Origin: Phycisphaerae bacterium
GTDB lineage: Bacteria; Planctomycetota; Phycisphaerae; SM23-33
Direction: 5' to 3'
NCBI GenBank assembly: GCA_030610965.1
Contig: JAUWQU010000153.1
Span: 1 to 7,792, forward strand
DNA: 7,792 nt
This document shows, one piece after another, positions 1 through 5,610 of this stretch (the stretch's first letter is position 1; each line of letters opens with the position of its first letter). Position numbers and translations under genes: made by a program. The notes below the pieces were generated by a model. It made no database searches, had not been told where the DNA came from, and saw nothing but the letters and a program-made list of their open reading frames with translations.

Positions 1-1
1 G

Positions 2-70
2 GTATGGGTCGAGAAACTCTCGCAGGCGGAAGACACATCCGTCGGTGAAGAAGAAAGGAAGTTGCCATGA
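2..70 (+). CDS. C-terminal end of an upstream gene (5' partial)
   Basis: This frame is open from the left edge and ends at a TGA at 68-70. It encodes 22 residues beginning VWVEKLSQAED and ending GEEERKLP, a hydrophilic, acidic and protein-like tail. The stop overlaps the ATG of the next gene in an ATGA arrangement, a common sign of translational coupling between neighbouring genes of an operon. The Shine-Dalgarno-like sequence of the next gene lies inside this tail. Too little is visible to name a family. Another frame could also be open to the edge by chance, so the call rests on the peptide's composition and the ATGA junction. Confidence 0.5.
   Translation, partial: VWVEKLSQAEDTSVGEEERKLP
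54..61 (+). promoter_or_regulatory. Ribosome binding site for the beta-helix gene
   Basis: AAAGGAAG ends five bases before the ATG at 67. It is purine-rich and close to the Shine-Dalgarno consensus. It supports the start at 67 over the ATG at 45, which lies in a different frame with no comparable site. Confidence 0.6.
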
Positions 71-1506
71 AACACGGCTGCGCCAGCACAATCTGGCTGG
101 TTCTGGCGATCGTGATCTGCCCCGGGCTCACCGTGCGAGCCGAAGCGCAAGACGATGCCAATACGACCGTCTGGTCGGGCTCCCGGGTCTTGGACCGCGA
201 GTACATCGTGCCCAAGGGCAGCACGTTGCGGATCGAGCCCGGAACCGTCATCGAAACTCGCAAGGGCTGGAATGCTCGCATCGTCGTCCGCGGGCAATTG
301 CTCGCCGTCGGAACCAAGGCCAAGCCCATCGAGTTCCGCCCGGCCAAGCCTTACTACTGGGGCGGGATCCGGTTCGAGGGCACCGAATCGGGCGGGCGAC
401 TGGAACGCTGCACCGTCATCGGCGCCCGACGGTCGGCCGTGCGATGCGACGCCGCGTCCCCGACGATCCGCAACTGCCGCTTGCAGAGCGGAACGTACGG
501 ACAAGGCTGGATACTCTGCGAAAAAGGCGCTTGCCCGCTCATCGAGGGCAACACCATTACTGGCGGCGGCGCGGCGGCCATCCTCTGCCGCGGCGCCGCC
601 CCCACGGTCCGGGGCAATACGTTCGAAGGCGTCACGGTCGGCGTGCAGATTTTCGACATGGTCAAAGGCGCTGCTCGCCCGACCATCGAGGACAATACCC
701 ACAAGCGATGCCTTCTGGCGATTTTCGATCAGGGCGCCAACACGCCGGAGCGCTGGGCCGAGAGGTTCGCCAGCGAACTGCTCAGCCGCACGCTCGCGCT
801 GTCAGTCGTCCACACCGATGGCCGGGACGTCGTCACCGCCATCGCGGGTAGCGACAGAGGCGCCACCGAGCGTCACCGTCTCGTGGTGACGGACCGCGCG
901 GTGACACTGCGGACCGAGGCGATCAAGAAGAAGAATCCAGGCGAGATTCCCGGCGCTGCCGCCTCCTTCAAACTCGCCGGGCGAGCCCTGGCGTTGAAGA
1001 CCATCGTCACCGGCGGCGGGCTGCTGGGGACCGAAGGCTGTATGGACACGCAGGCCGGTTTCGCCGTGCTGATCGAGGAGATAGCCGGTAACGTGCCCGG
1101 CCGACTCCTTTGGCGAAGCCCGAAGTTCCAGCGAGGAGCCTTGCGGGTCGTCCCGGCCGACATCGACGGGGACGGCAAGGCCGAACTGATCGTTTGCACC
1201 GGCCGGAGGTGCGAGGGCAAGGGACGGATATTCGTCTACGGCCTGGCCGGGCCCGCGGCCCGCCAAGCGTCCACCCAACCGGCCACGAGGCCCGCCACGC
1301 AGCCTGCGACGAAGGCGGCCTTTGTGCAGAAGGTTCGTCGCCTGGGTGCTCAGCTCAGCGACGGCCGCTTCCAGGTCACGGAAACCAAAGTGAAACGCTA
1401 CTACACGGGAACGATCACGTCCGAGCCTGTGCAGATTATAGTGAAGAACACGTCCTCGCCCCGTCCTGCGCAGCCGCCCGCCACGCAGCCGGCGGCGACC
1501 GGCTGA
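67..1506 (+). CDS. Exported right-handed beta-helix protein with FG-GAP-like region
   Basis: The 479-residue product starts with a Sec-type signal peptide: a hydrophobic core at about residues 9-22 and probable cleavage after AEA at 27. Residues 33-230 read as a right-handed parallel beta-helix of the pectate-lyase-like fold. Typical rungs are LRIEPGTVI at 54-62, IVVRGQLLAVGTKAKPIEF and YYWGGIRFEG at 96-105, followed by repeated 'PTIRNC', 'PLIEGN', 'PTVRGN' and 'PTIEDN' turns. Residues 240-395 look like a degenerate FG-GAP/VCBS propeller segment. It contains VVHTDGRDVV near 247-256 and a calcium-type loop with D365, D367, D369 and E373. A TQPA linker (402-417), a short beta-rich piece and a Pro-rich end follow. 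Beta-helices of this kind often bind or cleave polysaccharides, but no catalytic residues can be assigned, so the substrate is unknown. An ATGA overlap couples it to the gene upstream. The signal peptide places it outside the cytoplasmic membrane. Confidence 0.88.
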   Translation: MKHGCASTIWLVLAIVICPGLTVRAEAQDDANTTVWSGSRVLDREYIVPKGSTLRIEPGTVIETRKGWNARIVVRGQLLAVGTKAKPIEFRPAKPYYWGGIRFEGTESGGRLERCTVIGARRSAVRCDAASPTIRNCRLQSGTYGQGWILCEKGACPLIEGNTITGGGAAAILCRGAAPTVRGNTFEGVTVGVQIFDMVKGAARPTIEDNTHKRCLLAIFDQGANTPERWAERFASELLSRTLALSVVHTDGRDVVTAIAGSDRGATERHRLVVTDRAVTLRTEAIKKKNPGEIPGAAASFKLAGRALALKTIVTGGGLLGTEGCMDTQAGFAVLIEEIAGNVPGRLLWRSPKFQRGALRVVPADIDGDGKAELIVCTGRRCEGKGRIFVYGLAGPAARQASTQPATRPATQPATKAAFVQKVRRLGAQLSDGRFQVTETKVKRYYTGTITSEPVQIIVKNTSSPRPAQPPATQPAATG

Positions 1507-1563
1507 CCGCCCTGGACGCCGAGGCCTGCTACGCATTCGAGCCCCAGCTACCGCCGGAGACGT

Positions 1564-1584
1564 GGCCTGTCCTGCAGGCAGGTT
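1564..1584 (+). other. Weak hairpin between the two forward genes
   Basis: CCTGTC at 1566-1571 can pair with GGCAGG at 1577-1582, including one G-T wobble, around a five-base loop. Two further wobble pairs extend the stem outward. No T-run follows, so it does not fit an intrinsic terminator. It could be a transcript-processing or attenuating structure, or chance. The rest of the gap (1507-1651) shows no convincing promoter. Confidence 0.25.
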
Positions 1585-1640
1585 CGGAATGTATTGGAAC
1601 CAAGGCTGATATGCGGCGTCTAATGCTCATATCGAATGCG

Positions 1641-1647
1641 GGAGAGG
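1641..1647 (+). promoter_or_regulatory. Ribosome binding site for the 1220-residue gene
   Basis: GGAGAGG lies four bases before the ATG at 1652. It selects this start, which also gives a clean signal peptide, over the ATG at 1636 in another frame. Confidence 0.7.
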
Positions 1648-1651
1648 CATT

Positions 1652-4600
1652 ATGCGCGGATACCTGGCGGTCGGATTAAGCCTTCTTCTCGGGCTTACGG
1701 CAGCATGGGCCGGCGATGGCGATGCTACTGCTGCCGCCCCCTCGACGAGCTCGGGGCCGAGCACACAACCGGCCGGGAAGCCGAATGTAAGCCAGGATCA
1801 TATCGCCGAACTGATCGCCAAGCTTGGAAGTAAGAAGTACGCGGAGCGGCAGGCCGCCGTCAAAGAACTGATCGAGATTGGCCGGCCCGCGCTTTCGGCG
1901 ATGAAGGCGGCGGTTTCGGACAAGGACCCCGAGCGCGCGGAACGCGCGAAAAGCACGCTGAAGATAATCGAAGAGAATCTTATCCTGCCGGAGATGTATC
2001 GGACCAAGATTGCTGTCTTCCTCGGACGGGGCAGCAAGGCCGAGCGGGATGCCAGCCGTCAGTGGATTCACCAACGGCTGGGCAGAACGGTCCCGTACCT
2101 GCTCGAACAGTCACAGAAGGTCGTCGGTGAGCCCGCCGTGCGCTTGCACGGGCTGATGTTCGACGCCTGGCAGGCAGGCCTTCTTAGCGACGACCAGAAG
2201 ACGGCCTTCGTGAGCCGGTCGGCCCGCGTGGGCTGGCGCGTCGATCAGAGCTACAGGCCGGGAGGCAGCCGCATTGCCGTGCTGGAGGTCAGGGGTGTGG
2301 CGAACATGGCCCCCGACACGGGGATGCCGTCTTTCAAGCCCTGGGAGTTCCTGAAAGCGACCTGGACCGCGGAACTAGACGGGGAGGTCGTTGCCAGCGG
2401 GAAGACGTGGGGAAGCGACGGGACCTACGTGACACTTCCCGAGGGCCTGTTGACCGGCAAGCACAAGCTCAAGGCCACGGTCGAGCTGGCGGAATTGGAA
2501 GGCCCGTGGCGGTTCCGCGTGGCGGCGGATGCGGTGATCATGGTCCTTGCACGCGGACCCGAGATCGCCCCCGCGCCGGGTGTCCGCCCGCCCGCCAAAA
2601 TCGCCGGCCGGGTCGTGGATGACAAGGGCAAGCCGCGAGCGAACGTCCTGGTTACAGCCAAGAGCAACGCCATGGGGCGTGATATATGGTGGGCCTTGAT
2701 GGCGGAAACCCACTCCGACGAGAAGGGGCGATTTGAGCTGTCCGTGCCTTTTGGCGACATCTTTTATCAAGTCGTCGCCGGTTCGTATAGTATGTACCAC
2801 CTGTCCAATTCCGTCCAGGTTATCCCCGCCGATAACACGGCCGTGGCACTGGTGCTGCGGAAACAAGGCCTGCACGTTATCCGGGGATCTGTGGTGGGCC
2901 CTGGTGGCTTGCCCGGGGCCAATCTGCCGGTGCGGCTTGTCGGGGAGTACGGGCGGAGTTGCCAGACCACGACCGATGCGAACGGCAAGTTCCAAGTTGC
3001 GGCCAGCGGCGACTTGGGCCAGACCGTCGCGATCATAAGAGCGGGCGACCTGGCCACACCACAGCGGCTTATCAGAATCAACAAGGGTAAGGCATTGGAT
3101 TTGAAGCTTGAGCCGGCATCGACGCTTGAGGGCTTTGTTCGCGATCAAGATACACAGACGCCCATCGCAGGCGCCACGGTGATCATCCGGCCGCCGTTTG
3201 CCAACAGCTTCCGAATAGAGGCGACGACCGGCAAGGACGGGCGGTACAAGCTGGCCGGCATTCCGGCGGGAGAGTACACCATCACGGCTTCGGCCCCCGG
3301 GCATTTCCACAGGATTCTTCGCAGCGAATTCCCCAAAGTGACTCTGGCGAGCGGGGAATACAATGAGACGAGCATCGACTTGCATCGTGTCGCCCTTTTG
3401 CGTGGCAAGGTGATCGACGATGCGGGCAAGCCGGTCGCCGGCGCCCTGGTCGCCACCCGAATGAAGGCGGTTTTCGACTACCGGAAACAGTACGGCTATG
3501 TGAGAACCGACAGCAACGGCGGCTTCATCATCGCCACGGCGCAAGTCGGGCAGTCGCTCCCTCTTGCGGCGTGCCGTCCTGACAAGGGGTTGGCCTTGAG
3601 GCAGACCAAGCCGCTGCAACCCCGACATATTTCCGACGGCCTAATCCTCCAGATGCACGGGGCCGCGCGAGTTAAAGGAACAGTGATCGATCCCCAGGGC
3701 AAGCCCGTCAAGGATGTGTTTTGCCTCATGGAACACTACTATTCTGTAGGCGAGTATACGGGAGCTGACGGCAAGTTCGATCTGGGGCGAATCGCCTTGC
3801 CTTCCTCCGGGACCGTGCCTATCACTCTGCGAGCCCCACGGCCAAGTTCGGGCCCGTGGAGGCAATACAAGGTCAAGACGCTGGAAAAGGCGCCGCCGTT
3901 CTACCTGCACCGGCGGTTGGCCGTGCAACTCCAGCCGGGAAAGGGCCGGGACCTGGAGATCACGCTGAAAGCCACGCCGCTACAGAGGATTTCGGGCACG
4001 GTCGTCAGTGGTGAGGGCAAGCCCGTTGCCGGCGCTAAGGTGCATCTTTTCACCGGCGACGCCAATGAGCAAAGCTGGTCAAGGACAGTCAGGCCTGATC
4101 CAGTAGTAATAGACTCCAGAATGATCGTTATTCGTGACACGGTCATCTGCGGCACTCGCACCGGCCCGGACGGGCGATGGGCAATCTGGACCGTGCGCGA
4201 GGATGGTGTCGGCTCGCCGATTGGCGGCCGTCGGACCGATTGGACGCGATACTGTGTTGGTGTCCTTGGGCCGGGAAACAGGAACCTGCTGGTGCGGGAC
4301 GTTGTAGTCCCCGAGGGCGCCAATCGCATTGAGTTGCTTATCGACCTCGAAGCGGGCAAGAGCGAGAACGTCACCAGCCAGCCATCTGCCGCGTCAGCAG
4401 CCACTCAGCCGGCGGCGAAGGCGGCCGATATCGAGCGGCTGATCAGGCGGCTTGGCAGCGAGAAGTTCGCCGATCGCGAGGCGGCGCAGCGGGCGCTGGT
4501 GGGGATTGGAGCGGCGGCATTGCCCGCGTTGCGCGCGGCATCACGGGACAAGGATTTTGAGCGAGCCGTGCGGGCGAAGCGGGCGTTGGCGAGCATCCAG

Positions 4601-5314
4601 CGATACGACAGGATCCCAGACACGGTCTCGCAGATTCTCCTCAAGACGTACGTTCTCGGCAAGCGGACGCCCATTGCCAGCCCGCCCCCTTTGGGAGCCG
4701 AGGAGTACCTGGAGGACATAGCCACGGACCCCCGCATCGCGGAACTGCTCCAGATTGCCGCCAACGGATTTGCCGCGGAACGCATCCGCCTGAAGGATGC
4801 CGCGATCGCGGCCCTGCGTAAGTACGTTGACGATCTGCCTGAAACCATCGGACCCGACGAGCCATGGCGCCCCAATGCACGCCACGCGCCGGGAGTCTTT
4901 GTCTGCGCCTACCTGCTGTCATTCTTTGACGAGAAGCCCGCGGAGATGCTGGATCTGCTTGCCCAGGCTCTGCTTCGCAACCAGACGGCCCTGGCCCCCA
5001 GCCACAAAGGGAGGCCGAAGGACTTCGCGTGTTCGCAGGAGGGGCTTCTGCTGGCGCTGGCATGCTGCCACTATCTTGACGTGTGCGAGGGCGATCGGAC
5101 CCTGCTGCGGACGCTTGGCGCGGGACAGACCAAGGCCCTGGCGGAGTATGCGGCCGTGAAGCGCGCGGCGGCGGGCAGGGGACATCCTGCCGAGGCCGAG
5201 CAGGTGGCGGCCTTGCGGGTTACGGCGGCCTTCGCCTTGGCGGGAGGAAACCAGAAGGTCCGGCAGTTGCACAAAAAGTGGACTTCCGCCACGCAGCCGA
5301 CGGGCGGGCGTTGA
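1652..5314 (+). CDS. Large exported protein: HEAT-like modules flanking tandem carboxypeptidase-regulatory-like domains
   Basis: The 1220-residue product has a signal peptide at 1-20 (hydrophobic core 5-18, probable cleavage after AWA) and a Ser/Thr/Pro linker to about 44. Residues 50-107 form a helical HEAT-like module; 108-200 are mostly helical and about 200-305 beta-rich. About six carboxypeptidase-regulatory-like domains then start near 316, 408, 490, 581, 672 and 778. They share the family signature 'G.V.D..GKP..GA.V' (GRVVDDKGKPRANV, GKVIDDAGKPVAGA, GTVVSGEGKPVAGA) and later 'T...GRY.L..IPAGEYT'. A second TQPA linker near 912-925 leads to a second HEAT-like module at 926-983, and then an unrecognised helical region to 1220. 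This fold family usually serves as spacer, adhesive or ligand-binding domains. No peptidase or other catalytic domain is visible. A surface scaffold or binding role is inference. The 145-base gap to gene 1 leaves operon membership open. Confidence 0.88.
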   Translation: MRGYLAVGLSLLLGLTAAWAGDGDATAAAPSTSSGPSTQPAGKPNVSQDHIAELIAKLGSKKYAERQAAVKELIEIGRPALSAMKAAVSDKDPERAERAKSTLKIIEENLILPEMYRTKIAVFLGRGSKAERDASRQWIHQRLGRTVPYLLEQSQKVVGEPAVRLHGLMFDAWQAGLLSDDQKTAFVSRSARVGWRVDQSYRPGGSRIAVLEVRGVANMAPDTGMPSFKPWEFLKATWTAELDGEVVASGKTWGSDGTYVTLPEGLLTGKHKLKATVELAELEGPWRFRVAADAVIMVLARGPEIAPAPGVRPPAKIAGRVVDDKGKPRANVLVTAKSNAMGRDIWWALMAETHSDEKGRFELSVPFGDIFYQVVAGSYSMYHLSNSVQVIPADNTAVALVLRKQGLHVIRGSVVGPGGLPGANLPVRLVGEYGRSCQTTTDANGKFQVAASGDLGQTVAIIRAGDLATPQRLIRINKGKALDLKLEPASTLEGFVRDQDTQTPIAGATVIIRPPFANSFRIEATTGKDGRYKLAGIPAGEYTITASAPGHFHRILRSEFPKVTLASGEYNETSIDLHRVALLRGKVIDDAGKPVAGALVATRMKAVFDYRKQYGYVRTDSNGGFIIATAQVGQSLPLAACRPDKGLALRQTKPLQPRHISDGLILQMHGAARVKGTVIDPQGKPVKDVFCLMEHYYSVGEYTGADGKFDLGRIALPSSGTVPITLRAPRPSSGPWRQYKVKTLEKAPPFYLHRRLAVQLQPGKGRDLEITLKATPLQRISGTVVSGEGKPVAGAKVHLFTGDANEQSWSRTVRPDPVVIDSRMIVIRDTVICGTRTGPDGRWAIWTVREDGVGSPIGGRRTDWTRYCVGVLGPGNRNLLVRDVVVPEGANRIELLIDLEAGKSENVTSQPSAASAATQPAAKAADIERLIRRLGSEKFADREAAQRALVGIGAAALPALRAASRDKDFERAVRAKRALASIQRYDRIPDTVSQILLKTYVLGKRTPIASPPPLGAEEYLEDIATDPRIAELLQIAANGFAAERIRLKDAAIAALRKYVDDLPETIGPDEPWRPNARHAPGVFVCAYLLSFFDEKPAEMLDLLAQALLRNQTALAPSHKGRPKDFACSQEGLLLALACCHYLDVCEGDRTLLRTLGAGQTKALAEYAAVKRAAAGRGHPAEAEQVAALRVTAAFALAGGNQKVRQLHKKWTSATQPTGGR
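1799..1972 (+). repeat. HEAT-like module, copy 1 (coding repeat)
   Basis: This segment encodes residues 50-107 of the 1220-residue protein, with key positions L54, I55, L58-G59-S60, R66, A68-A69, I76-G77, D90-K91-D92 and R98-A99-K100. It aligns without gaps to copy 2, with about 30 identities in 58 positions by hand count. The pattern predicts two or three amphipathic helices. Similar modules are widespread in planctomycete proteins. Confidence 0.75.
2597..4351 (+). repeat. Tandem array of about six carboxypeptidase-regulatory-like domains
   Basis: Units of roughly 80-120 residues begin near nucleotides 2597, 2873, 3119, 3392, 3665 and 3983. Each opens with a beta-strand motif of the type 'G.V.D..GKPV.GA.V' and most contain a later 'T...G.F.L' strand pair. 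Units two and three are more diverged at the opening strand; the last is longest and carries an insertion of about 30 residues. The units differ widely in sequence, so this is an old protein-level array and not a recent DNA duplication. Exact boundaries are uncertain. Confidence 0.7.
4427..4600 (+). repeat. HEAT-like module, copy 2 (coding repeat)
   Basis: This segment encodes residues 926-983, including LIRRLGSEKFADREAA and DKDFERAVRAK. It keeps the LGS, R-x-A-A, I-G and D-K-D positions of copy 1. It follows an Ala/Thr/Gln/Pro linker and begins the C-terminal helical part of the protein. Confidence 0.75.
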
Positions 5315-5590
5315 AGCTGTTCGCTATCGCAGGAATAGGATCCGGCTTGCCATCGCATTCCCCCGGATAAAGATTACAGTCTGTTTGTGGTGAGGCATCG
5401 TTTAACCGCATGAGCGCAGGGCTTTCTTGATACCAAGGACGGCGGAGTCGAAGAAGGGCTGCCTTGATGAAGAGTTTGTATCTGGCGACCGCGGCGCTGG
5501 CGGGAGTGCTCAGCCGCGGGCGAGAGCTGATCGCCGGCATGCGGCGGTTGGGCGCGACGACGGCCGCGGCCGCGACGATGCGGATGCAGA
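5315..5590. other. Gap between convergent genes
   Basis: This 276-base stretch separates two genes that point at each other, so terminators for both strands would be expected. ATCCGG at 5340-5345 can pair with CCGGAT at 5363-5368, but the 17-base loop and lack of a T-run make it unconvincing. A perfect 12-base palindrome, CGGCCGCGGCCG, lies at 5561-5572. The right part holds a possible short ORF. No RNA gene or promoter could be recognised. Confidence 0.5.
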
Positions 5591-5610
5591 TCACTGTCCC
5601 ATGCAGATGA
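5467..5610 (+). CDS. Possible small ORF, 47 residues, unknown
   Basis: An ATG at 5467 opens 47 codons to a TGA at 5608-5610. AAGAAGGG at 5451-5458 lies eight bases upstream and could be a ribosome binding site. The peptide starts MKSLYLATAALAGVLSRG, which has a basic residue followed by a short hydrophobic stretch, then becomes Arg/Ala/Thr-rich. Most codons end in G or C, as expected for coding DNA in this genome but also for random GC-rich DNA. Its last 20 bases overlap the 3' end of the opposing propeller gene. It may be a small exported or membrane peptide, the decayed start of a lost gene, or chance. Confidence 0.22.
   Translation: MKSLYLATAALAGVLSRGRELIAGMRRLGATTAAAATMRMQITVPCR

Noticed and set aside
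45..889. Two further forward frames (45-851 and 155-889) overlapping the beta-helix gene
   Set aside because: Their products are Arg/Ser/Pro-rich shadows. The frame starting at 67 has a signal peptide, ribosome binding site and beta-helix rungs.
1270..1318. Repeated 'ac.cagcc' units as a DNA repeat or CRISPR-like array
   Set aside because: They are in-frame codons for a TQPA protein linker, irregular in spacing and without spacers.
1507..1679. Open frame continuing past the stop of gene 1 (peptide with ALDAEACYAFEPQLPPETW), suggesting a frameshifted tail
   Set aside because: Gene 1 already ends in a natural Pro/Thr-rich tail. The continuation matches no family I recognise and there is no slippery sequence at the switch.
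2375..3628. Antisense open frame of 417 codons opposite the 1220-residue gene
   Set aside because: It is a shadow frame of GC-rich coding DNA. The product is Arg/Gly/His-rich with no domain pattern, while the forward strand encodes clear repeat domains.
5340..5368. Inverted repeat ATCCGG/CCGGAT as a terminator of gene 2
   Set aside because: The stem is six pairs, the loop 17 bases, and no T-run follows on either strand.
5561..5572. Perfect 12-base palindrome CGGCCGCGGCCG
   Set aside because: Alternating GC blocks of this length are expected in such GC-rich DNA, and it has no spacer, flanking repeat or T-run.
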